Positions 55,745-64,000 of a stretch of DNA of 64,000 nt are shown piece after piece; position 1 is the stretch's first letter, and every line of letters starts with the position of its first letter. Origin of the DNA: Streptomyces tsukubensis. Lineage in GTDB: Bacteria; Actinomycetota; Actinomycetes; Streptomycetales; Streptomycetaceae. Where the stretch lies: positions 4,176,501 through 4,240,500 of the forward strand of contig NZ_CP020700.1 in assembly GCF_003932715.1 (NCBI RefSeq), written 5' to 3'. A program made the position numbers and the translations under genes. The notes under the pieces are model-generated. The model was not told the origin of the DNA and searched no databases. It was given only the letters and a program-made list of their open reading frames with translations.

Positions 55745-56287
55745 GTGACCATCGATCCGTCCTCGATTCCGAATTTCGGGGGCCAGCCCCAGCCGCAGGC
55801 CGCAGGACCGGCGGGACCCGTCGTTCCCGACCAGGACCTCGTGAAGCAGCTCCTCGACCAGATGGAGCTGAAGTACGTCGTCGACGACGAGGGCGACCTC
55901 GCTGCGCCGTGGGAGGAGTTCCGCACGTACTTCATGTTCCGCGGCGAGAACGAGCAGCAGGTCTTCTCCGTCCGGACCTTCTACGACCGTCCGCTGGACG
56001 TCGAGGAGCGCACCCGGATCCTGGAGAAGATCGACGACTGGAACCGCCGCACCCTCTGGCCGAAGGTCTACACGCATCTGCACGAGGACGAGGAGGGCGG
56101 CGCGTCCGTCCGTCTCATCGGTGAGGCGCAGATGCTGATCGGCATGGGCGTGAGCCTCGACCACTTCGTCTCCTCCACCGTGAGCTGGGTGCAGGCGTCG
56201 ATGGAGTTCGACAACTGGTTCGCCACCGAGATGGGCTTCAAGCCCTCGGAGGGCGGCCAGGAGGGTGCCGGACCCGACGAGGCCTGA
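55745..56287 (+). CDS. YbjN-domain protein
   Basis: A 180-residue actinobacterial YbjN (type III secretion chaperone fold) protein. QDLVKQLLDQMELKYVVDDEGDLAAPWEEFRTYFMFRGENEQQVFSVRTFYDRPLDVEERTRILEKIDDWNRRTLWPKVYTHLHEDEEGGASVRLIGEAQMLIGMGVSLDHFVSSTVSWVQASMEFDNWF covers the whole YbjN fold. GTG start. Acidic tail. Function unknown; widely conserved in Streptomyces. Confidence 0.88.
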   Translation: MTIDPSSIPNFGGQPQPQAAGPAGPVVPDQDLVKQLLDQMELKYVVDDEGDLAAPWEEFRTYFMFRGENEQQVFSVRTFYDRPLDVEERTRILEKIDDWNRRTLWPKVYTHLHEDEEGGASVRLIGEAQMLIGMGVSLDHFVSSTVSWVQASMEFDNWFATEMGFKPSEGGQEGAGPDEA

Positions 56288-56335
56288 CCACCGGCCCCGG
56301 ACACGTCCCGGCAGGTCCGGCGGGGTTCCGCCGGA

Positions 56336-57550
56336 TCAGAGCGCCATCGGTGACAGCGTCAGCAGATAGGTGCCGTAGCCGAACGAGAGCCCGGCCAGGG
56401 CGGCGATCACCGCGATCGCCGCCCTGGGCCGGGCTCTCGTCAGTGCCAGCGCCACCGGCAGCAGCAGCGGGAACGCCGGCAGCAGGAACCGCGGTTTCGA
56501 CTCGAAGAACCCGGACCCGCCGAGGGTGATCAGCACCAGTACCCCCGTGTAGACCAGCAGCGCGGCGGGCGGGCGGGCCAGCACCAGCAGTGCGAACAGC
56601 ACCGTCGATACGAGCACGATCAGCAGTGCCATCGTCAGCGGCAGCGCGACGGGCCGCAGCGCGATATCGCGGACCACGCGGGCCGCCCCGGCGCCGAAGT
56701 CGAAGGTCGACGTCCAGCCGCGCTGTACGGCGAAGTAGCCGCCGAGCGGATCGCCGGTGCGGAAGCCGACCCAGAGGACGTAGCCGCACCAGCCGGTGGG
56801 GGCGAGCGCCGCGGCCGCCCACAGCCTCGGATCCCGACGGCCCCCGCGACCCCCGCGGCCTCCGCGGACGAGTTCGTACGCCACCACGCACAGCACCGCG
56901 GCGGCCACCGCGATCCCGTTGGGCCGGGAGAGGCCCGCGAGCGCGGCGAGGCCCCCCGCCCACAGCCAGCGGCGGGTCAGCAGTGCGTACAGCGACCAGG
57001 CGGCGAACGCGGTCAGCAGCGGTTCCGTGTACGCCATGGTGAGCACGACCGAATGCGGCAGCAGCCCCCACAGCAGCACCAGCACCGTCGCCGTCCGGCG
57101 GCCGTGCAGCCGCTCGCCCACCGCGTAGATCCCGGCCGCCGCGACCAGCGCCGCCGACCAGGAGATCAGCAGCCCGATGCTGCCGCTGGTGATCCGGTCC
57201 GGGACGGCGTACGACAGACCGCGCACCAGCCCGGGGTAGAGCGGGAAGAACGCCAGGTCGCTCTGGACCGCGCCGGGCCAGGTCAGCACCCGCCCGTAGC
57301 CGTGTTCGGCGATGAGCATGTACCAGTCCGCGTCCCAGGCCCGGCCGAGGATGGCCCGCGGCTGCCGTCCGATGTGCCAGGCCCAGACGCTCATCAGGAC
57401 CAGCCCGGTCAGCCGTGCCGCGGCGAACAGCCCGACGGCGGGGGCGATGCGCAGCAGGGCCGAGTGAAGGGTGCGGGGGCTGTGGCGCGTGTCGTTCGTG
57501 TCGTGCGTGGCGGGTGCCGCTGTGTCGTCGAAGGCCGTTTCGGCGGACAG
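56336..57550 (-). CDS. PIG-V/mannosyltransferase-like membrane protein
   Basis: A 404-residue polytopic membrane protein with about ten TM helices and the GT-C-type luminal loop WDADWYMLIAEHGYG (W-D-x-x-W-Y-x-x-I-A), like PIG-V and actinobacterial mannosyltransferases. Other family blocks: FFPLYPGLVRGLSY, LLWGLLPHSVVLTMAYTEPLLTAFAAWSLYALLTRRWLWAGGLAALAGLSRPNG. The start is unusual: GGAGG lies six bases before CTG 57548-57550; the only upstream ATG (57592) lacks a ribosome site. Probably glycosylates lipids or proteins on the outer membrane face. Confidence 0.8.
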   Translation of the reverse strand: MSAETAFDDTAAPATHDTNDTRHSPRTLHSALLRIAPAVGLFAAARLTGLVLMSVWAWHIGRQPRAILGRAWDADWYMLIAEHGYGRVLTWPGAVQSDLAFFPLYPGLVRGLSYAVPDRITSGSIGLLISWSAALVAAAGIYAVGERLHGRRTATVLVLLWGLLPHSVVLTMAYTEPLLTAFAAWSLYALLTRRWLWAGGLAALAGLSRPNGIAVAAAVLCVVAYELVRGGRGGRGGRRDPRLWAAAALAPTGWCGYVLWVGFRTGDPLGGYFAVQRGWTSTFDFGAGAARVVRDIALRPVALPLTMALLIVLVSTVLFALLVLARPPAALLVYTGVLVLITLGGSGFFESKPRFLLPAFPLLLPVALALTRARPRAAIAVIAALAGLSFGYGTYLLTLSPMAL

Positions 57551-57693
57551 GGGGCACCTCCGGTCGCGGTTCGTCTCCTTCCGACACAACATGGGCCGCG
57601 CGGGGGTGCCGCGCGAGTCACGCTGCGCCGACAGGCCGCGCCGCGCCGCGCTTCCCACTCGTACGGCGCAGCCCCCGGACGCTGCGGGGCTGC

Positions 57694-58935
<1,242 letters not shown>

Positions 58936-59031
58936 GCGGCCATCCTGGGCCGAAGCTCTGGACTTGCTCAAGTCGGCTTTGGCGCACGGCGGGGCGGGGC
59001 ATCCCGGATACGGAGAAGCTCGGAAGGAACG

Positions 59032-59244
59032 GTGAAGGTCATGGGGGTACCGCTGGTCATCGTGCTGGTCTTGCTGGCGCTGATCTGGTTCGGCGTCCTG
59101 GCACTGAACAGGCGCGGGGTGAGGGAGGGCCGACGGAGCCGCAGGGGCTCCGATTCCGATTCGGGCGGTTCGTGGTGGAGCAGCGGGGACACCGGGCACA
59201 GCTGCGGCGGTGGTGGGGGCTGCGGCGGTGGTGGTGGTGACTGA
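59032..59244 (+). CDS. Small membrane protein with Cys-Gly tail
   Basis: A 70-residue protein. One TM helix (VPLVIVLVLLALIWFGVLAL), a basic loop (NRRGVREGRRSRRG), a Ser/Trp stretch (GGSWWSSGD) and an extreme Cys/Gly C-terminus (SCGGGGGCGGGGGD). The tail resembles the end of TIGR04222-type proteins. GTG start with GGAAGG ahead. Function unknown. Confidence 0.65.
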   Translation: MKVMGVPLVIVLVLLALIWFGVLALNRRGVREGRRSRRGSDSDSGGSWWSSGDTGHSCGGGGGCGGGGGD

Positions 59245-59260
59245 ACCGCTCCGGTGAGAA

Positions 59261-59300
59261 GTGCCCTGAAGTGCCCTGTAGTGACCTGTAGTGACCTGAA
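59261..59300. repeat. Four tandem decamers (gtgccctgaa-like)
   Basis: Four adjacent 10-base units (gtgccctgaa, gtgccctgta, gtgacctgta, gtgacctgaa) follow the Cys-Gly protein stop. The rest of 59301-59780 has no gene I can support; it precedes DUF2617. Confidence 0.75.
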
Positions 59301-59780
59301 TGACGAGAAATGGTTGGATATGGGCTTAACGAGACAGGGGGAGCTGACGGCGGAAGCGGCTGACACGGGGCAGCCGATCCGCGACCCGGAGGCACCTGGC
59401 GGGAGGGGCGACCCTTTCGCCAGGTGCCGAAGTCGTTTCGGGGGTACGGGTGTTGGCATCGGAGCGGGTGCTCTGCGGCGGTAGCGGGGGGCGGGGAGGT
59501 TCCCGTCATTCGATACTACGTACGGATTTTCTTGAACAGGTGAACCGCAAGGCCACCCAGGGGATGGAAACCCCGCCAACTTGGGTAAAAACGCTGTGAG
59601 CCCCGCGTACTTCGTGATTCCGTTGACGACGGAACCTGTTGGAACCGTCCAGCCTTCGGGCCGGCATCCGGGCCCGATCAGGCGCGTCCCCCATTTCTCT
59701 TCAGATCCTGCCGTCTTTGCGCTCCGGGGCGCCTTCAGGTCCATGTATCCACCGCCGAAGCGTGTTTGCGGAGCCGATCC

Positions 59781-60329
59781 ATGCTCACCACCCTCCATAC
59801 CGCCTACACCGATACCCGTGCCGACGACCTCGCCTGGGCCCTCGGCCGGGAGCCCCTGCCCGCCCTGGCCGTCCTCGACCTCGAACTCGCCGGGGCCAAG
59901 CTGCAGCTCAGGCTGCTCGGCGCTTCCCATCAGGTGCTGCTGGAAGACGAACAGGGCACCTGCTCCGAGACCGTGGCCTGTATGCCCGGCAGCAGAACGC
60001 CCCTGCCCCTGGGGGTCTCGGAGCGGCTCGGCGCCTGGGAGTACGAGTTCGCCGCGCGGGTCGAGACGCTGTCCGAGGGGTCGTTCGCCGGGCGCGCCCA
60101 GGAGCTGCTGGCCCTGGTCGCGGACCATCCCAACTCCCTCGCCGGAACGTTTCCCGGGGATCCGCACGCCTTCACCGCGATGATGGCGCAGTGCCGGGGC
60201 CGGCAGGTGCTCTGGCGTACCTGGCACGCGTATCCCCAGGAGGGGCGGCTGGTCGTCACGCGGACCCGGGTCGGGGTGGCCGCCCGGGGCGCGGAGGTCG
60301 CCTGCTGCCCGGAGCAGGTGCTGCTCTAG
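59781..60329 (+). CDS. DUF2617-family protein
   Basis: A 182-residue protein matching DUF2617: TTLHTAYTDTRADDLAWALGREPLPALAVLDLELAGAKLQLRLLGASHQVLLED, then CMPGSRTPLPLGVSERLGAWEYEFAARVETLSEG, and QELLALVADHPNSLAGTFPGDPHAFTAMMAQCRGRQVLWRTWHAYPQEGRLVVTRTRV. Conserved in Streptomyces next to a spermidine-synthase-like gene. GGAG precedes ATG by seven bases. Function unknown. Confidence 0.87.
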   Translation: MLTTLHTAYTDTRADDLAWALGREPLPALAVLDLELAGAKLQLRLLGASHQVLLEDEQGTCSETVACMPGSRTPLPLGVSERLGAWEYEFAARVETLSEGSFAGRAQELLALVADHPNSLAGTFPGDPHAFTAMMAQCRGRQVLWRTWHAYPQEGRLVVTRTRVGVAARGAEVACCPEQVLL

Positions 60330-60338
60330 CCCGGAGGC

Positions 60339-60392
60339 GCGACGGGCGCGACGGACGCGACAGGCGCGATAGACGCGACGGACGCGACAGGC
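60339..60392. repeat. Six 9-base tandem units (gcgacgggc-like)
   Basis: gcgacgggc, gcgacggac, gcgacaggc, gcgatagac, gcgacggac, gcgacaggc in a row, ten bases after DUF2617. It has an 18-base higher order. No gene lies between 60330 and 60630; the region is otherwise plain GC-rich spacer. Confidence 0.8.
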
Positions 60393-60630
60393 GCGGGGCC
60401 CCGGACCCACGGCGGCGCAGCAGGGTCGGGAGTGCGGAGGCACGGGATTCCGTCGGCGCGTTCGCGCGGGCCGTGTGCGGGCGTAGTACGGATCCGTTCG
60501 GGGTGCGCGGCCCTCGCGCGCGCTCTTACCCGATGAGCCGGGGGCGCGAAAGGCGGCGGGCCGCGTCCGTGCGCCGGATGCACACGTGTGGGTGACAGGA
60601 TGTGCGCGAAACGTGACGTAGCGTTACTGC

Positions 60631-62274
60631 ATGATCGACCGGTCACCGCAGTTGTCCCCGCCGACGGCGGCGCTTCCGCTGCCGGTGCGCCCGGACGCCG
60701 GCCGGTTCCTGGTGCTGCTCGGAGTCTTCGTCTGCGCCGCCTGCGGTCTGGTGTACGAGCTGGAGCTGGTGGCCCTCGCCTCGTATCTGATCGGTGATTC
60801 CGTCACCCAGGCCTCTGTGGTGCTGTCCCTGATGGTGTTCGCGATGGGGATCGGCTCGCTGCTCGCGAAGCGGCTGCGCTGCCGGGCCGCCGTCGGCTTC
60901 GGTCTGCTGGAGCTGGGGCTCGCGCTGGTCGGCGGCTGTTCGGCGATGGTGCTGTACGCGACGTTCGCGTGGCTCGGTGAATCGCGGAGCGTCCTGGTCG
61001 CCTTCTCCCTGGCCATCGGCGTCCTGATCGGCGCCGAGATCCCGCTGCTGATGTCCCTGATCCAGCGGATCTCCCGCCGGGACGCGGAGGGGACGGTCGC
61101 GGACCTGTTCGCCGCGGACTACGTGGGCGCGCTGGTCGGCGGGCTGGCCTTCCCGTTCCTGCTGCTGCCGTGGCTCGGCCGGCTCACCAGCGGACTGCTC
61201 ACCGGCGCGGTCAACGCCCTGGTCGGCGGGGCCCTGGTGCTGTGGCTCTTCCGCCGTGATCTGACCCGCCGCTCCCGTAACTGGCTGCTGTTCGCCAACG
61301 CCCTCGTCCTCGCCCTGCTCGCCACCGCGACCGCTCTGGTCGGGGACTTCGAGCAGGCGGCCCGGCGGGCGATGTACGGGGACCGGGTGCGGATCGCCGT
61401 CCAGACCGGGGTCCAGGAGGTCGTGCTGACCGGCGACGGCTCCCGCCCGCCCGATCTCTTCCTCGACGGGCGGCTCCGGGTCAGCGGCGCCGACGAGTAC
61501 CGCTATCACGAGGCCCTGGTCCACCCCGCGATGAACGGCCGTCACCGCCGGGTGCTGATCCTCGGCGGCGGCGACGGGCTGGCCGCCCGGGAGGTGCTGC
61601 GCCACCCCGGGGCCGAGTCCCTGACGATCGTGGAGCTGGACCCCTGGATGGTCCGGCTCGCCCGGACCGACCCCGGCCTCTCCGCGCTCAACGACCGGGC
61701 GTACGAGGATCCGCGGGTCCGGGTGGTCACGGCCGATGCCTTCGCCTGGCTGCGGGACCCGGGCAGCGCGGTGCCGGGGGGTTACGACGTGGTGATCACC
61801 GATCTGCCGGACCCCGGCTCCACCGAGGGCGGCAAGTTCTACTCGCAGGAGTTCTACGGGCTGGTCGCCGGGATCCTGGCCCCCGAGGGGCGGCTGGCGG
61901 TCCACGCGGGCCCGCTGGAGGGCCGCCGCCGGGCGTTCTGGACGGCGGAGGCCACACTGCGCGCCGCGGGGTACGGGACGAGCCCGTACCGCGTGGGACC
62001 GGCCGGTTCCGCCGGCTCCGCTTTCTCCGGCGGCGGCCGGGGCGCCCGGCTCAACGAGGACTTCGAGGCGCTGGGCGCGGAGTCGGCGCCCGAGGACTGG
62101 GGGCTGCTGCTGGCCGCGCCCGGCCGGATCACGCCGCTCGCCCTCGGCCCGGACGCGCCCCCGCTGCGCTCGCTGACGGACGCGCTGCTCGCGGTGGACG
62201 CCCGGGACGCCGAGCGGACCCGGATGACCGGTCTTCCGCCGTCGACGCTCGTCCATCCGCGCTACCCGGACTGA
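60631..62274 (+). CDS. Polyamine aminopropyltransferase-like membrane protein
   Basis: A 547-residue protein. N-terminal 240 residues form about seven TM helices ([76 protein letters not shown]). A spermidine-synthase domain follows with [40 protein letters not shown] (SAM/dcAdoMet binding) and [27 protein letters not shown]. The fused membrane type is typical of actinobacteria. Substrate uncertain; could be a polyamine or other aminopropyl acceptor. Confidence 0.88.
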   Translation: MIDRSPQLSPPTAALPLPVRPDAGRFLVLLGVFVCAACGLVYELELVALASYLIGDSVTQASVVLSLMVFAMGIGSLLAKRLRCRAAVGFGLLELGLALVGGCSAMVLYATFAWLGESRSVLVAFSLAIGVLIGAEIPLLMSLIQRISRRDAEGTVADLFAADYVGALVGGLAFPFLLLPWLGRLTSGLLTGAVNALVGGALVLWLFRRDLTRRSRNWLLFANALVLALLATATALVGDFEQAARRAMYGDRVRIAVQTGVQEVVLTGDGSRPPDLFLDGRLRVSGADEYRYHEALVHPAMNGRHRRVLILGGGDGLAAREVLRHPGAESLTIVELDPWMVRLARTDPGLSALNDRAYEDPRVRVVTADAFAWLRDPGSAVPGGYDVVITDLPDPGSTEGGKFYSQEFYGLVAGILAPEGRLAVHAGPLEGRRRAFWTAEATLRAAGYGTSPYRVGPAGSAGSAFSGGGRGARLNEDFEALGAESAPEDWGLLLAAPGRITPLALGPDAPPLRSLTDALLAVDARDAERTRMTGLPPSTLVHPRYPD

Positions 62275-62351
62275 TGCGACCGGCGCCCTGCGGGAACGGA
62301 AAGAGGCGGGTGGGGAGACGGTCGGGGGCGCCCTGGGTAGGCTCGGTTGTC

Positions 62352-63242
62352 ATGGACCATGAGGTGTTCGTTCCGGTTCCGGTCGAGTCCGTACGACGGG
62401 TGCTCAGGGACCCCGTACAGGCGGCCCGTTGCGTCCCGGGGCTCCAGCTCGACGCGGCCGGAAAGCCCGGGGAGCTGCGGGAAACTGCGGAGCCCGGTGC
62501 GGCGGTGGTGGGCCGGCTGAAGATCCGGGTCGGCAACCACACCATCACCTACCGGGGCCGGCTGGGGATCGTGGAGCACGACGGCGTCTTCACCGTCGAA
62601 GGCGAGGGCACGGAAGCGCGCGGCCCGGGTTCGGTGAAGGCCGTGCTGACGGTTCGGGTCCGGGACGACGCCTCGGGCGGTACGACGCTGGACTTCGCCG
62701 GTACGGCGCAGGCGGAGGGGCGGCTCGCGGGGCTGCCGGACACCTCGAAGGAGCAGGCGGCGCGCCGCCTGCTGGACCGTTTCGCCGAGGCGCTGGCGGC
62801 GTACGCAGCGGAGCATGCGGAGGGTGCGGAGGCCGATGAGGTCGACGAGGTCGACGGTGACGGCGAGGCGGAAGGGGCCGTGTACGACTCGCCCGTACTG
62901 CCGCCGGGGTTCGGCGACGGCCTGGACGGACTCGACGCACTGAGCGACCTGAACGACCTGGGCGACCTGAGCGGCCTCGGTGAGCCGGGTGCAGCGGGCG
63001 TACCGGGCGTACCGGGTGGCGGTTCCGGTGACGAGCCGCCCGCGGAGGCGGCCCACGCCCGGCGCACGATGATCGGCCGCAGCGCGGAGGAGGTCGACCA
63101 CGCCCCGCCGAGGGGCCGGTACGCGCCCCGCCCCGCCCCCGACACGGGAAGCCGGAAGGTGCCGGTCCGCTGGGTCGCGGGTGCCGCGGCCGTGGGCTCC
63201 GCGCTGCTGCTGGCCCGTGCGCTGCGCCGCCGCCGGGCCTGA
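62352..63242 (+). CDS. SRPBCC-family protein with C-terminal TM anchor
   Basis: A 296-residue protein. Residues 1-150 are a CoxG-like SRPBCC fold (MDHEVFVPVPVESVRRVLRDPVQAARCVPGLQL; GRLKIRVGNHTITYRGRLGIVEHDG; GGTTLDFAGTAQAEGRLAGL). An acidic/Gly-rich spacer follows, then a Pro/Arg region and a C-terminal TM anchor (VRWVAGAAAVGSALLLARALRRRRA). CoxG proteins recruit CO dehydrogenase to the membrane, but no cox genes are near. Confidence 0.82.
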   Translation: MDHEVFVPVPVESVRRVLRDPVQAARCVPGLQLDAAGKPGELRETAEPGAAVVGRLKIRVGNHTITYRGRLGIVEHDGVFTVEGEGTEARGPGSVKAVLTVRVRDDASGGTTLDFAGTAQAEGRLAGLPDTSKEQAARRLLDRFAEALAAYAAEHAEGAEADEVDEVDGDGEAEGAVYDSPVLPPGFGDGLDGLDALSDLNDLGDLSGLGEPGAAGVPGVPGGGSGDEPPAEAAHARRTMIGRSAEEVDHAPPRGRYAPRPAPDTGSRKVPVRWVAGAAAVGSALLLARALRRRRA

Positions 63243-63333
63243 CCCGGCCGGCGGGCCGCCGACCCGGTTCCGTACCTCCGTGGTGGTACGGCCTGCGGCG
63301 CCGTGATCGCCGCACTCCCGTTAGGGTCGGGAC

Positions 63334-64000
63334 GTGAGCAGCAGCAAGGGCAGCGAAGAGGGCGTACGGCTCCGGGCCGGGGACGCCGAGTTGACCGTAC
63401 GGCCGGACCACGGATGCCGGGTGTCGAGCCTGACCGTCGGGGGCACGGAGCTCCTCCGCCAGGGGGAGCGGTACGGCTCGTTCCCGATGGTCCCCTGGTG
63501 CGGGCGGGTGGACCACGGCCGCTTCCGGGACGGCGCCGTACAGCATCAGCTCCCCGTCAACGCCGATCCGCACGCCATCCACGGCACCGGCCGCGACACC
63601 GTCTGGCGGACCCGCCGGGCCGACGAGAACGAGGCGGTGTTCACGTACGAACTCGGTGAACCGTGGCCGTACCCGGGTCTGGTGACCCAGGTCTTCGCGC
63701 TGACGGACTCCTCCCTGACGCTGACCCTCGCGGTCGAGGCGCAGGAGGACTCGTTCCCGGCCCAGGCGGGCTGGCACCCCTGGTTCCTGCGGAACATCGG
63801 CGGCGAGGACGCGGTGCTCGACTTCGCCCCCGCCTGGCAGGAGGAGCGCGGCGACGACCATCTGCCGACCGGGCGCCGGATCGACCCCCGCCCCGGCCCC
63901 TGGGACGACTGCTTCGGTATGCCCGACGGGGTCGCCGCCACCCTCACCTGGCCCGGGCAGCTCGAACTGGAGATCACCGGCTCGGGCCAGTGGGTCGTGG
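63334..64000 (+). CDS. Aldose 1-epimerase-family protein, cut by window end
   Basis: At least 222 residues, incomplete at the right edge. GTG start at 63334. Galactose-mutarotase-like: CRVSSLTVGGTELLRQGERYGSFPMVPWCGRVDHGRF, the HAIHGTGRDTVW motif with the catalytic histidine region, and QAGWHPWFLRNIGG. It should interconvert aldose anomers; specificity unknown. Confidence 0.88.
   Translation, partial: MSSSKGSEEGVRLRAGDAELTVRPDHGCRVSSLTVGGTELLRQGERYGSFPMVPWCGRVDHGRFRDGAVQHQLPVNADPHAIHGTGRDTVWRTRRADENEAVFTYELGEPWPYPGLVTQVFALTDSSLTLTLAVEAQEDSFPAQAGWHPWFLRNIGGEDAVLDFAPAWQEERGDDHLPTGRRIDPRPGPWDDCFGMPDGVAATLTWPGQLELEITGSGQWVV

Overview
The window is a stretch of chromosome from an actinomycete, almost certainly Streptomyces. 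It has very high GC, GTG and TTG starts behind GGAGG ribosome binding sites, many ATGA/GTGA gene overlaps, IdeR/DmdR-type iron boxes, HspR (HAIR) operators, and the dnaK-grpE-dnaJ-hspR operon with clpB nearby. Nothing here is a plasmid backbone, prophage, IS element, CRISPR array or rRNA operon.

Layout. (1) 1-6.3 kb is an accessory block. Seven minus-strand genes (TrmO-like, NAD-binding oxidoreductase, CYTH phosphatase, small HTH protein, 2H phosphoesterase, NUDIX hydrolase, GntR/UTRA regulator) face a set of tiny plus-strand genes, three of them chained by GTGA overlaps, across a control region with a perfect 20-bp palindrome and a 14-bp-stem hairpin. A broken copy of the AMIN-like gene (intact at 6307-6852) lies at the left window edge, so the block sits between two copies of that gene. 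(2) 7.0-9.5 kb is an arsenic resistance locus (arsI, arsR, acr3, arsC). (3) 10.1-16.5 kb is an iron-regulated NRPS-independent siderophore locus: an MFS exporter diverging from two IucA/IucC synthetases and a GNAT acetyltransferase, with two iron boxes between them. (4) 16.5-28.5 kb is mixed: an amino-acid permease, secreted proteins, a methyltransferase, an excalibur protein, a TerD-nuclease-like fusion, an atypical tRNA-Gly, an MFS protein, and an aminotransferase/epimerase pair. (5) 28.9-35.5 kb is hypothetical-rich: two small ORFs, a 749-residue protein with a ParB-like signature, then an XRE / ImmA-IrrE peptidase / membrane protein / PAP2-like cassette. (6) 35.5-38.1 kb holds a MerR-like regulator, an SCO5918-type protein, a CBS protein, a one-lobed DEAD-box protein and a cold-shock protein. 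(7) 38.5-46 kb has a DUF4365 protein, tRNA-Gly(CCC), dcd, a phosphoribosyltransferase, a YIP1-type protein, a large Fe-S membrane reductase and a sugar transferase. (8) 46.1-55.7 kb is the HspR heat-shock regulon. Between hspR and clpB sits a small locus: a LuxR-type regulator, a secreted peptide with three GEPSWE repeats, and a Rieske-fold protein lacking both ligand histidines. (9) 55.7-64 kb is ordinary: a YbjN protein, a mannosyltransferase-like membrane protein, an aminotransferase, DUF2617, a spermidine synthase-like protein, an SRPBCC protein and a truncated aldose 1-epimerase.

Best candidate for something undescribed: 50.6-52.4 kb. The regulator's own start is covered by a perfect 11-bp inverted repeat, and the repeat peptide is translationally coupled to the degenerate Rieske protein. 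Other items worth follow-up are the tRNA-Gly with G55 in its T-loop, the TerD-PD-(D/E)XK fusion, and the GntR-controlled set of tiny Cys-pair proteins. Names come from recognising family motifs by eye; no database search was run.
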